Shown here in pieces: positions 35,122 through 43,907 of a DNA stretch of 64,000 nucleotides. The DNA lies in assembly GCA_902631395.1 (NCBI GenBank), contig CACOYM010000004.1, positions 1-64,000 of the forward strand, in the 5' to 3' direction. Position numbers and translations under genes: made by a program. Positions within the stretch are counted from its first letter, which is position 1; every line of letters begins with the position of its first letter. The notes beneath the pieces are model-generated. The model did not search any database and had not been told where the DNA came from. It worked only from the letters and a program-made list of their open reading frames with translations. The stretch is from Halieaceae bacterium (GTDB taxonomy: Bacteria > Pseudomonadota > Gammaproteobacteria > Pseudomonadales > Halieaceae).

Positions 35122-37373
35122 GAGTCTTCTCCAACTGCTTCTGCTGCATGAAATTCGTTATCGTCATCGATTAAAGAGAAAGCCAAAAGCGTCAGATCAT
35201 CTCGGAACGGTGCATCCCCGCGGTAAAGATTTACGCTACTCATAATGTTTTTGACAATCGAAGAGGGGGTTTTATCAGACGACTGCGTGAGAATCTTGAG
35301 CACTCTGCGTCTTCCAAAAGCGATAGGCTTCTCCTCGGGACTCATCACATCTGTAATGCCATCTGTCAACATAACAAAAGCGCCCTTAGGCGCCTCAATC
35401 TCATGTGTGGTGAAGGTAAAGTCTGTCGCCATTCTCGTAGATCCGACAGATTTGCGATCTCCACTGGTCTCAGTTGCCTCGAGGCCGTCAACATTAAAGA
35501 TCGATGATTTAGCGCCAGCGAACTCCAGTCTGTGCTCTTTACGATAGTAGATGCAGACGCCGCCGTCGAAGCCTTCCTCGCTGGTGTTCTTTTGATCAGA
35601 GCGAGATAACGTCTCTTTCAAAAGCTCATTCACCGATGAAAGGTAGCCACCCGCGCTCTGATAATTTCCAGCGTCAATGGCTTTATCGAGATGACTACGC
35701 GCAATGATTGAGAGAAACGCTCCCGGCACCCCGTGACCGGTGCAGTCCACCACAGCTATATAGACTCTGTCTGGGAAGTCCTTAATAAAGTAAATGTCTC
35801 CCCCAACGAGGTCCCTGGGCCGCCATTCCACGTTGATGTCGAAATCTCCCGGCATGGTTTTCGGGAGTAATGCATTCTGTAGTTTTGCGGCATAGCGGAT
35901 GGAGCTATTGATCTCGTCTTTCGCTGCAACCAATTCATGCGTCCTTGCGTCGATCAAAGTAGACACCTCGTCCGACATTCTGGAGAAGGCCTGGGACATC
36001 ACTTCGATTGACGCGCGCTCCTTTTCCTCATCGCTGCCTGAGGAGACGCTGTCTCGCATGGCGCTGATCTCTTGTGTCAGCATGTGCTTAGCTTGCCCCT
36101 CAAGCTGCTCCGCTAGCAGCGCCATTTTTTCAAACATGATGGTGTCGCGCTCATCTCGCCTTATCGCACGCTCCTTTCTGTGCTCTTCTGCTTCGAGACG
36201 ATGATTTCGATAGTCCTCAATTGCGCTTTGTAGTCTGCTCACTTCGTCATTTTTGGATGATAGTAGTCCCGAGTGTTTAACAGCCTCGGCAGAGAGATCT
36301 CCGTCACCCATTCTCTCCAGAAGATGAATTGCGTCGAGAATGCGATTGAAGGATGACGTAGTGACAACGAAGACTAGAGCGAGTATCGCGAGGGCCAGAG
36401 CCACAAAAATAACGTAGGCGGTGGTCTCTGATTTTTTGAGAACCGCTAGGAGCTCACTTTGATCATCAAATATGAGAATTCTAAGATCACTTGCCCTCAC
36501 CTCTTTGCTAAACGGTATTGAGGACACTCGTGTGTTTTGCCCTGCGGCAATGAAGCTATAGGTGAATGAACCCGTTTCTCGAGCGTGAGATTGCCCTGCT
36601 CTAATTAACTTATTGAGTTCAGTCGGGCGCTCCTCTTCATAGTAATCGTGAACGGTCAGTGCTTGATCGCCAATAGCAATCGCTGATTCAATTTCAAAGT
36701 TTTCGGCGAACTGCTCAAGACTGTCGATGACGTTACGGCCCACGACAACCATACCAATTACTCTCTCATCTCCTGTCTGCAGAGGAAATGCCAGCGTATC
36801 GTTGATTGATACAGGTTGCTCGCCGGATAGGTCATTAATCTTTGTAACACGGCGGACCGATCCATTTTCAAGGCTGTTGACAAACGACCCGAATTTCAAA
36901 AAGTAGTCCGGTTGTGCAGTTTCTGCACATGGGTCTACCCCGACTAGATAAAGACTTGATTCGCAATACAGTTGCAACCCTCTTTTATCATAGGCGATTG
37001 CAAAGGTGATTTGCTCCTCCATGATTGGATCTGAGAACACTTGCTCAAATAGCGAGGCAGCGGTCTCGGCGTCTTTCGCGCTGATTGCTGCGAATAGCGG
37101 GTTGGCATCATCACTATCCCCAAATGCGTCGGCATCTGGATCCCAGAAACTCGCGTTGCGCTCTGACCCGTCGAGCGGGTCGAAGGTGAGCAAATTACTC
37201 ACAAACTGGGTATCCATGTTGCTAAACCACGCAGAGGCGTGCGCGGTCAAGCTCTCTTCCGAGCTGTAATCCTTGTGTGCAGAGTTTAGTTGCGCCGACG
37301 AGTAAAAGTTGGCCATGAATAAGCCGCCAATTCCTAAAAGGATAATAAGCAGCATTTTGCTTTTAATCGTCAT
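35118..37373 (-). CDS. siaA: SiaA-like membrane PP2C phosphatase with periplasmic sensor
   Basis: A 751-residue receptor phosphatase expected to dephosphorylate the SiaC-like protein. Helix 1 spans residues 7-24 and helix 2 residues 318-338; the 290 residues between them are periplasmic and form the sensor. A HAMP-like segment follows (about 340-395: ILDAIHLLERMGDGDLS), then a long charged coiled coil (380-500). The SpoIIE/PP2C domain follows, with metal residues Asp521 and Asp526 (PRDLVGGDIYF), Asp543 (VDCTGHGVPGAFLS), a TDGITD motif and the final RDDLTLLAF. It lies 15 nt after a periplasmic TonB-type protein gene and is coupled to siaC by ATGA. The ligand is unknown. Confidence 0.87.
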   Translation of the reverse strand: MTIKSKMLLIILLGIGGLFMANFYSSAQLNSAHKDYSSEESLTAHASAWFSNMDTQFVSNLLTFDPLDGSERNASFWDPDADAFGDSDDANPLFAAISAKDAETAASLFEQVFSDPIMEEQITFAIAYDKRGLQLYCESSLYLVGVDPCAETAQPDYFLKFGSFVNSLENGSVRRVTKINDLSGEQPVSINDTLAFPLQTGDERVIGMVVVGRNVIDSLEQFAENFEIESAIAIGDQALTVHDYYEEERPTELNKLIRAGQSHARETGSFTYSFIAAGQNTRVSSIPFSKEVRASDLRILIFDDQSELLAVLKKSETTAYVIFVALALAILALVFVVTTSSFNRILDAIHLLERMGDGDLSAEAVKHSGLLSSKNDEVSRLQSAIEDYRNHRLEAEEHRKERAIRRDERDTIMFEKMALLAEQLEGQAKHMLTQEISAMRDSVSSGSDEEKERASIEVMSQAFSRMSDEVSTLIDARTHELVAAKDEINSSIRYAAKLQNALLPKTMPGDFDINVEWRPRDLVGGDIYFIKDFPDRVYIAVVDCTGHGVPGAFLSIIARSHLDKAIDAGNYQSAGGYLSSVNELLKETLSRSDQKNTSEEGFDGGVCIYYRKEHRLEFAGAKSSIFNVDGLEATETSGDRKSVGSTRMATDFTFTTHEIEAPKGAFVMLTDGITDVMSPEEKPIAFGRRRVLKILTQSSDKTPSSIVKNIMSSVNLYRGDAPFRDDLTLLAFSLIDDDNEFHAAEAVGEDS

Positions 37374-37388
37374 ACCTTCAGTCCAACC

Positions 37389-37778
37389 CTATTGAAGTGC
37401 GAAACGCACTTTGAACTTGATGTCGGTTACGGGAACAGCGTCGCCATCTTCCTCGGGCATGGAGAATTTAAATCCACCCACAAACTTCAGCGCGCTCTTG
37501 TCGAACATTAGTCGGGGCTGAGCATCGATGACCCGCAAGTCTAGAATTTCACCATCTTTGGAGAGGTCAAAACCCACCATCACAAAGCCCTCGACGTCCA
37601 GTCGTTGAGCTCTCCTAGGATATTTGAGTTTGGGTGTTTTGACGATTTCAACTGCCACTATGTCCCCTGAGGGGACGGTGCCTTTTACAGAAGCTGCAAA
37701 GGAAGGTGCGGCAATCAGATATGCAAGGCACCCGATCAGTGCCCATAGTCTCGCTTTATTTTGTCTAATTTCACGCAT
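37389..37778 (-). CDS. Periplasmic TonB C-terminal-domain protein
   Basis: A 129-residue protein with a cleavable-looking signal (core LWALIGCLAYLIAAPSFA) and a single TonB C-terminal domain. The recognisable core is KLKYPRRAQRLDVEGFVMVG followed by DLSKDGEILDLRVIDAQP and a C-terminal strand ending VRFALQ. It lacks the long proline-rich linker and the anchored helix of a true TonB, so it is unlikely to power outer-membrane receptors. It is more likely a soluble binding or scaffold protein. ATG 37778 is preferred to a TTG 12 nt upstream. It is the first gene of the operon with the siaA-like sensor phosphatase, 15 nt away, which suggests a role in sensing at the cell envelope. Confidence 0.8.
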   Translation of the reverse strand: MREIRQNKARLWALIGCLAYLIAAPSFAASVKGTVPSGDIVAVEIVKTPKLKYPRRAQRLDVEGFVMVGFDLSKDGEILDLRVIDAQPRLMFDKSALKFVGGFKFSMPEEDGDAVPVTDIKFKVRFALQ

Positions 37779-38046
37779 TGTCCCGTCCAAGTATTTCCCC
37801 GTTTTCGTGTGCCAAAGGTTTCCCGGCTGGCTTGAACGTCACCTAGATAGACTCGCTCTTGCCTAGCCCGTTAGGGTGTGTATCGCCACGGGTAATACCC
37901 GCATTGAGTGTAAATCACCACAACAGCTCTTGATCAATCAACCCAAGGTAGATTGCTCACACAAGTATTTCAATAGTTGATCATCAATAAGATACGAAAA
38001 GCGTATTTGATTTTATACCTGAGCCAGCCGCGAACGTTAAATTTTG
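37779..38046. other. Control region upstream of the TonB/sia operon
   Basis: About 270 nt without a gene, upstream of the minus-strand operon. It contains the near-palindrome at 37889-37901, a TTGATCAA palindrome at about 37929-37936 and an ATACG/CGTAT hairpin near 37997. The operon promoter is probably here. Confidence 0.4.
37889..37901. promoter_or_regulatory. Operator-like palindrome upstream of the TonB/sia operon
   Basis: CGGGTA-A-TACCCG, perfect 6-base arms around one central base, 110 nt upstream of the TonB-like ATG. It is compact and symmetric, as expected for a dimeric repressor site. No matching regulator is adjacent. Confidence 0.35.
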
Positions 38047-38477
38047 TTACGGCATTATCTCGAATCGGAAGGCGCATTTGTATTGGATACCGGGTGTGGT
38101 GCCGGTCTGATGGTTATGGCACTCTCGGGCCGAGGCTTGAAGCGCGTTGACGGAATCGGCTTGTCCAAAGCGATGTTTGTTACGGCAGCAAAAAAAACGT
38201 CTACCAACAGTTAAAACAGATGGATATGAAGGCTAGGGTGCCGCGCGACTCAGGCATTTATGACGGCGTGACCCGTGTCGGGACTATCACCTTTTTTCAT
38301 GCGGAGCCGGAAGCACATTATGAACTGTCTCGCACGACCCGAAAGGGCGGAATAGTTTGCCTTACTGTGCGGAAGAAATACTAGAAGGACATGCAAATTT
38401 CCGACGTGCTCAATCTCGTTGTGGCATCCGGAAGGGCGACGCTCAAGCAGCTTTGCAAGGGGCCCGAAGTCCATTAA
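38047..38477 (+). pseudogene. Decayed class I SAM methyltransferase (METTL27/WBSCR27-like)
   Basis: Two plus-strand frames together read as the middle and end of a SAM-dependent methyltransferase. Frame 1 (38047-38214) gives motif I as VLDTGCGAGLMVMALSGRG and then VDGIGLSKAMF. Frame 2 (from about 38199) continues with VYQQLKQMD, YDGVTRVGTITFFHAEPEA and RKGGIVCLTVRKKY, then a TAG at 38382-38384, then VLNLVVASGRATLKQL to TAA at 38475-38477. The frame change is at a run of eight A (38190-38197); one more A would restore it. The start region is absent. The single lesions and missing N-terminus indicate a fossil gene. The methyltransferase identity is clear; the METTL27 subgroup is from memory of the family. 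Confidence 0.75.
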
Positions 38478-38582
38478 TAGGAATCGACCTGTAAAATGGT
38501 GGTGCTCTAAGTCACACACTGGGCGTAGGTTTATGCACCTAGAGTCTGCGAAGATCAGGGCACATCCAGTAGGAGACGAAGC

Positions 38583-39771
38583 ATGACGCGACGCGCAGAG
38601 GCACTTGAGACCGAACAAACGCGATCCGAGGCGATGATCTCTGCGATGGCGCTACTGTCTGGACGGATGCATGAGGCATCCTCATTCAGCCGTCGGCAGA
38701 TTTTGCACAGTCTCGTAATGGGTACGGCCGGGTTGGCAGTGTCGCCGCTGACGGGGGGGGCAAGTGGAGATACCCTCCGGCCAGATTCGTTTAAATTTCA
38801 ACGAAAACCCTTACGGTCCCAGCCCAAAGGCGCTGGCAGAGGTGGCCAAAATCCTACCGATGACCGCTTACTACCCCGGCGAGATTGAAAATGACTTGAT
38901 TTCGCTCTTTATGAATCGTCACAGCCTTGATCGTGATCAGGTGTTTCTGGCGTCGGGTTCTAATGAGGGTCTGCAGGCCGCGATGATGGCTTTTGGCAAG
39001 CGCGGCAAAGTGATCTCACCGGCACTAACTTATTCCGATCACCTGATCTTTGCCGAGAAGCTAGGTGTCGAAGTACAACGCATCACTTTGCGCGAGGACA
39101 TGGCGATTGACCTCGAGGCAATAGCGCGTGCGGTCGATAACTCCGTGAGCCTGGTTTACCTCTGTAACCCCAACAATCCAACCGGTATGGTGATCGATGG
39201 CGACGAGCTGCGCAGCTTCTGTCGCGCGTTAGAGGGCCGAGTGCCGATTCTGATTGATGAGGCCTATAACGAGCTGACGGATAAGCCCGACTTCACCTCA
39301 ATGGTGGATCTGGTTCGCGGTGGAGCTAATATCCTTATAACTCGCACTTTCTCGAAAATCTTTGGCATGGCCGGACTCCGTGTGGGCTACGGCATGGGCC
39401 ACCCAGATATCGTCAGCCTGGTCAAAGATCATGTGATGGCCTGGCCCAATGGGGTGGGACTTTACGCGGCTTACCACAGTTACCTCGACGAGGACTTCAT
39501 TGCCTTCTCCCGCGAGAAAGTGCTTCAAGGTCGTGAAATGGTCAATGCAACGTTCCGGCGCCATGGCATTGAGCCACTCCCATCCCAAACCAGCTTTGTT
39601 TACGCGGACATTGGCAAAAACGCCGACGAGTTTGAGTCCGCGATGGCCGCTCGTAAGGTTCAGATTCGCGGCATCTACGAGGGCTATGATACCTACTCGC
39701 GGGTGAGCATGGGCCGGCTTGAGGAGCTCGAGATCTTTGATCGGGTGTTTAGCGAAGTTTTTGGCGGGTGA
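38583..39771 (+). CDS. Tat-signal class I/II aminotransferase (HisC-like), interrupted by a 1-nt frameshift
   Basis: A PLP aminotransferase of the histidinol-phosphate type preceded by a twin-arginine export signal. The ATG at 38583 follows AGGAG at 8 nt. That frame gives SRRQILHSLVMGTAGLAVSP, a Tat motif and hydrophobic core. It then shifts out of frame at a run of eight G (38753-38760). The aminotransferase continues in the other frame from about 38761: IRLNFNENPYGPSPKA, YLCNPNNPTG, DEAYNEL and the PLP lysine in TFSKIFGMAGLRVGYG. With seven G the two join as a 395-residue protein. If the shift is real, an unexported protein from GTG 38764 (335 residues) could still be made. Sequencing error, mutation or slippage are all possible. 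Confidence 0.8.
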
Positions 39772-39839
39772 TACTGCAGCAGCCATCTATCGTGACCAAA
39801 AATTATCGGATTCGCCACTATAGTGCTTGCGGCTCTAAC

Positions 39840-40763
39840 TCAACGAGCCGTGACCGGTCTGTCGTCGGCGCGGCCCATGTGCGCTGTCATTTCCGCTATG
39901 AGACGAGGTATTACTTCTTCGGGCATATCGTGGGCCATGCCTTCGATCAAGAGGAAGCGAGACCCCACAATAAGTGATGCGGTGTGTTCTCCATGCTCAG
40001 GGGGCACCAGACCGTCATCAGCCCCGTGAAGCACCAGCGTGGGCGTTGTGATAGTCGCGACCTCATCTGAGCGATCACCTGTTTTAAAGACCGCCATGAG
40101 GTGCCGTTGCATTGACTCAGGGTAAAAGCCGCGATCCCGGATAGCTTGCTCTCGTTCATTTTGCGCCTCACCAGTTGCCAGATTACGCAGGTTCATCTCG
40201 GCCTCGTCGGTAGGTGGAGGCAAGTGAGGCGCATTGGTTGTCGACATGATGGATATCAAGCTGCGGGTTTTTTCGGGGTATCGCGCTGCGACAACCTGAG
40301 CGATCATCCCGCCCATTGAGGCGCCAATCATGTGCGCATTGTTATAGCCCGTGACATCCATGAGCCCGGCGATATCCGCTCCCATATCGTTCAGGGTGTA
40401 TGGCGCGTTAACTGAGAACCCGAATTTATATTTCAGGAGTTCCCACCATAGGACGGGCTGCCCCCATTCATCAAAGCGTGTGGAGGCACCCGTATCGCGG
40501 TTATCAACTAAAAGGATTTCGTAGCCGCCATTGGCAAGTCCGGATATCAAGGAGTCGCCCCAGGCTACATTGGATCCACCTAGACCCATGATCATCACTG
40601 CTTTTGGTTTGTCAGGCCCCGGCGAGACTATTCGGTAAGCGATATCCAGCTCCCCCACCTCTGCTATTTGCAGGGGGTGGCTCTCAAGATAGTTGCGGGA
40701 GTAGTCTGCCTGGGCGAATAGCGGAAGGTATAGGCCAATCAGAAACGGCAACACGTTTTGCAC
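39840..40763 (-). CDS. Exported alpha/beta hydrolase
   Basis: A 307-residue hydrolase with a short signal peptide (core VLPFLIGLYLPLFA, cut near AQA). The catalytic triad is visible: the nucleophile Ser in IGASMGGMIAQ, Asp in VLHGADDGLVPP and His in EGMAHDMP; the oxyanion region is MIMGLGGSNVAW. It resembles the esterase/haloperoxidase-like group with an AMGLGG opening. GTG start at 40763 follows TGAGGAATT at a good distance. It is divergent from the cytochrome P450 gene over about 240 nt, and converges on the aminotransferase gene. Substrate unknown. Confidence 0.87.
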   Translation of the reverse strand: MQNVLPFLIGLYLPLFAQADYSRNYLESHPLQIAEVGELDIAYRIVSPGPDKPKAVMIMGLGGSNVAWGDSLISGLANGGYEILLVDNRDTGASTRFDEWGQPVLWWELLKYKFGFSVNAPYTLNDMGADIAGLMDVTGYNNAHMIGASMGGMIAQVVAARYPEKTRSLISIMSTTNAPHLPPPTDEAEMNLRNLATGEAQNEREQAIRDRGFYPESMQRHLMAVFKTGDRSDEVATITTPTLVLHGADDGLVPPEHGEHTASLIVGSRFLLIEGMAHDMPEEVIPRLIAEMTAHMGRADDRPVTAR

Positions 40764-41005
40764 AATAATTCCTCAACATCGGTGCGGGGGTGTATACGGT
40801 TCTGCGTGCCAAACGGGCTTAGTTTTGGGCTATCCTGCGCCGCCAGCACTCTCTGGGACAGTCTGCCGTCATGCGCTTACTCTCACCAACACTTTGAGGA
40901 CGGAAGCGGGGGAATGCATGGGGCTTGGAGTGCATGATCTGTCCGCATAACATCTTCGTAGGCTCTCGGAACCAAGACAATAAGAGCACAAAAATTAGAA
41001 GCACA

Positions 41006-42388
41006 ATGAATAGCGCACCAGCACATTATCCCGCCGTAAGCGACGATATCCTGATCGATACCGGGGCCCGAGACCCGGCGTATGAAGAGATCTATCCACG
41101 TCTGTCCGATTTTAAGCTCGGCGTCACGCACTCGTGGACGCGAGGCCAGCCCTTCGACTTCTACCGTCGTATGCGGGAAGAGGCGCCAGTGATGTGGTCC
41201 CAGATTAAAAAGCCGTCATCCGGTTTTTGGTCGGTTGTGCGCTACGAAGATATCAAACATGTCGAGCTTAACCCGCATATCTTCTCGTCCCAGCGCGGAA
41301 GTATCAACATGAGTGTTCTGCGTAACGACAGAGGCAAGGCTGAACGTTTGATGTATGCCGCGTATAACTCGCTCATAAACCTCGATGCCGACTTACATCG
41401 TGATTTGCGCACTCAGCAAGCCGCTTTCTTTTTCCCCACCTATATCGAGTCCTTGAAGGAGCGTGTTGGTCGAAAAATTGACGATTTACTCGACAATATG
41501 GAACGCCAAGGTCCAATCGTCGACTTCGCCAAGTTATTCTCAATAGAGCTACCCATGTTCACTCTGTGCGAGATGCTTGGCGTCGATGAGCAGGATCGCG
41601 CCGACATTATTAAATGGATGCATTACTTGGAGCTGGCGCCGCAGTTCATCACTCACCCGCTGCGTATGCTTCTTGCCGAGCCTTCATTTCCGTTCCGCTT
41701 CGATAAGATCCTGCATGACATGTTTAGTTATGGCGAACGCGTCATGGCTGACCGCATCCGCAACCCGCGCGAAGATCTGCTCACCACTATCGCCAATGCC
41801 ACCCTGGGTAATAAGCCTCTTTCGCAAAGTTATCTTGATGGTTCCTGGTTGCTGATTATCTTTGCCGGTAATGACACCACCCGTAACTCTCTCTCGGGCA
41901 CGATTCGGTTGCTAACGGAATTCCCCGAGCAGCGCCAGATGGTGCTGGATGACCCCTCATTGATCGAGCGCATGTCCAATGAGGCGCTGCGGATGGTTTC
42001 TCCAGTTATGCATATGCGTCGCACTGCTATGGAAGACACGGAAATCGCCGAGCAGCGCATTGCCAAGAATGAAAAGGTAGTAATGTGGTACGGCGCGGCC
42101 AATCGTGACCCATTGGTGTTCCCGAATCCGGACCAGTTCGACATGATGCGCGACAACGTGAAAAAGCATCTGTCCTTTGGCCACGGCGTGCATCGCTGTC
42201 TCGGGCATCGTGTGGCGCAGATGCAACTCAATATGGCGTATGAGCGCATACTTGAGCGCTTTCCGAATATTTATTGGACCGGCAAACAGAAAATAGAGCC
42301 CATCATCTTGGTGCACGCTATCTCAAGTTTGCAGGTCAACCTCTACGGTAAGGACGGCAAGCGCCCAGTAGTGGTTGCTAACTCTTAA
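41006..42388 (+). CDS. Cytochrome P450
   Basis: A soluble bacterial P450 monooxygenase of about 460 residues. The haem-binding loop is FGHGVHRCLG with the thiolate Cys398; the ExxR pair lies in NEALRMVSPV; and the I-helix oxygen-binding motif is AGNDTTRNSLSG. The pattern HMRRTAMEDTEI before the meander is typical of the class I bacterial CYPs that oxidise terpenes, sterols or fatty acids. The start is taken at ATG 41006; a longer frame from 40925 adds a Cys-rich stretch unlike the family. Electron-transfer partners (ferredoxin and its reductase) are not encoded next to it. Substrate unknown. Confidence 0.92.
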   Translation: MNSAPAHYPAVSDDILIDTGARDPAYEEIYPRLSDFKLGVTHSWTRGQPFDFYRRMREEAPVMWSQIKKPSSGFWSVVRYEDIKHVELNPHIFSSQRGSINMSVLRNDRGKAERLMYAAYNSLINLDADLHRDLRTQQAAFFFPTYIESLKERVGRKIDDLLDNMERQGPIVDFAKLFSIELPMFTLCEMLGVDEQDRADIIKWMHYLELAPQFITHPLRMLLAEPSFPFRFDKILHDMFSYGERVMADRIRNPREDLLTTIANATLGNKPLSQSYLDGSWLLIIFAGNDTTRNSLSGTIRLLTEFPEQRQMVLDDPSLIERMSNEALRMVSPVMHMRRTAMEDTEIAEQRIAKNEKVVMWYGAANRDPLVFPNPDQFDMMRDNVKKHLSFGHGVHRCLGHRVAQMQLNMAYERILERFPNIYWTGKQKIEPIILVHAISSLQVNLYGKDGKRPVVVANS

Positions 42389-42491
42389 GGTCTCGCTACA
42401 CCCGCTTAGCCTAGGTTGGCCTGCCCCTGATTTGCGCTGGGTTCTGTGATTAACTTGCGACCAGAAGAAGCAACGCAGCAGGCTCGCAGTC

Positions 42492-43436
42492 ATGAGTTCA
42501 CCTCCTGATCAGGCAATGCTCAGAGATAGCCTTACCGGTGTGGCAGACGAACACACTTACGGCGGCATCATCAGTTTTATGCGGCGGCGCTATTCGCGTG
42601 ACCTCGCTGAGGCTGATGTCGCAGTAATGGGCATCCCTTTTGATCTGGCGACCACCAATCGCCCTGGTGCCCGCTTTGGCCCACGCTCAGTGCGCGAGGC
42701 TTCAGCCAGCCTGGCTTGGGAAGGCAAAGCGTTCGGCTGGGGATTTTCGCCCCTCGAAGAGCTGGCCATCGTGGATTACGGAGACTGTGACTTCGATGCC
42801 GGTAATCCGTCGGGTGTGCCGGAGGAAATTTATCAGTGCGCGAGGCAGATTCTTGGGACGGATACTGCATTGCTCTCAATCGGCGGCGATCACTTTGTGT
42901 CCTATCCACTGCTGAGGGCCCACGCAGAGAAGCACGGCCAGTTGTCACTAATTCAGTTTGACGCGCACTCAGACACTTGGACGGAGGATAGCCAGCGAAT
43001 CGATCACGGAACCATGTTCTACCATGCGACGCACCAGGGGTTGGTATCGCCTGCACATTCTGCTCAAATCGGCTTGCGCACGCACAACGATGAGGACCAC
43101 GGCTTCAAGATCTTCGATGCACCCACTGTGCACGATATGAAACCGTCAGACTTGGCAGCTCAGGTGAAGTCCATCGTTGGCGACCGCCCCTGCTACCTAA
43201 CCTTTGATATTGACTGTCTCGATCCCAGTTTTGCGCCGGGCACTGGCACACCGGTAGTGGGTGGGTTGTCGACCCATCAAATGATGCAGATCCTGCAGCA
43301 CCTCAAAGGTATTAATCTCGTGGGCATGGATGTTGTTGAGGTGGCACCGCAGTATGATGTGGGGGATATCACTGCGCTGGCGGCAGCGGCCGTGGCACTT
43401 CAGCTGCTCTGCCTCTTTGCGCGATCCAGGAGTTAA
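42492..43436 (+). CDS. speB: Agmatinase/ureohydrolase family enzyme
   Basis: A 314-residue Mn enzyme of the arginase/agmatinase family that would hydrolyse agmatine or a guanidino acid to urea plus an amine. All metal-binding motifs are intact: GGDH with His134, FDAHSDTW with Asp157, His159 and Asp161, and TFDIDCLDPSFAPGTGTP. The FGPRSVREAS phrase near the N-terminus is typical of agmatinases. The true substrate may be another guanidino compound such as guanidinobutyrate. It is followed after 9 nt by a cupin gene. It might connect to the polyamine genes at the right end of the window. Confidence 0.88.
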   Translation: MSSPPDQAMLRDSLTGVADEHTYGGIISFMRRRYSRDLAEADVAVMGIPFDLATTNRPGARFGPRSVREASASLAWEGKAFGWGFSPLEELAIVDYGDCDFDAGNPSGVPEEIYQCARQILGTDTALLSIGGDHFVSYPLLRAHAEKHGQLSLIQFDAHSDTWTEDSQRIDHGTMFYHATHQGLVSPAHSAQIGLRTHNDEDHGFKIFDAPTVHDMKPSDLAAQVKSIVGDRPCYLTFDIDCLDPSFAPGTGTPVVGGLSTHQMMQILQHLKGINLVGMDVVEVAPQYDVGDITALAAAAVALQLLCLFARSRS

Positions 43437-43445
43437 GGGGCGGTC

Positions 43446-43907
43446 ATGGGCCAGGTCACAGATCAGGAGATTAAAGAAACCCTCGAACGAAAAGGGCATT
43501 ACGCGCTGAGCTGGACGGACCTCGACAAGATAGAGCTTCCCACCGGGGTGATATCGTCAATGTACCGGGTAGGCGATCCGACCCGGGAGGAGTCTCCCAC
43601 TGTCTTTAAAGTTTTTTATCCGCCTGAGTGCAAGATCGAGGCGCACACGCACGACTGTGATTATACTGAGATTGTCCTCGAGGGTTCTCAGCGGGTGGGA
43701 GCAACCTGGCACCACGCCGGCGACATCCGTATTGGCTTAGCTAACCGCGGCTACGGGCCACTGGTTGCGGGGCCTGAAGGTGCAACGGTCCTATTCATGT
43801 TTGCCACAGGAGCCTGGCCTGCCATCAAATTGGGTAACAACGATGGCTCGACCTTGGGCAGTGAGATTCTTAAAGCGCATTTTGAAAAAGTGCAATCGGT
43901 GGAGTGA
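43446..43907 (+). CDS. Cupin-domain protein
   Basis: A 153-residue single-cupin protein. The first cupin motif reads KIEAHTHDCDYTEIVLEG, with His and Glu residues able to bind a metal, and a second motif contains NRGYGPLVAGPEGATVLFMF. It has no signal peptide. The ATG is 9 nt after the agmatinase stop and follows AAGGGG, so the two are probably one transcript. It may be an isomerase or binding protein of the same pathway; sequence alone does not say. Confidence 0.8.
   Translation: MGQVTDQEIKETLERKGHYALSWTDLDKIELPTGVISSMYRVGDPTREESPTVFKVFYPPECKIEAHTHDCDYTEIVLEGSQRVGATWHHAGDIRIGLANRGYGPLVAGPEGATVLFMFATGAWPAIKLGNNDGSTLGSEILKAHFEKVQSVE

Noticed and set aside
38250-38618. A 122-codon minus-strand frame
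   Set aside because: Antisense to the methyltransferase fossil, which explains the sequence better.
40915-40937. ATGCA-N12-TGCAT repeat between the hydrolase and P450 genes as an operator
   Set aside because: Arms are only five bases with a long spacer; too weak to list as a feature.
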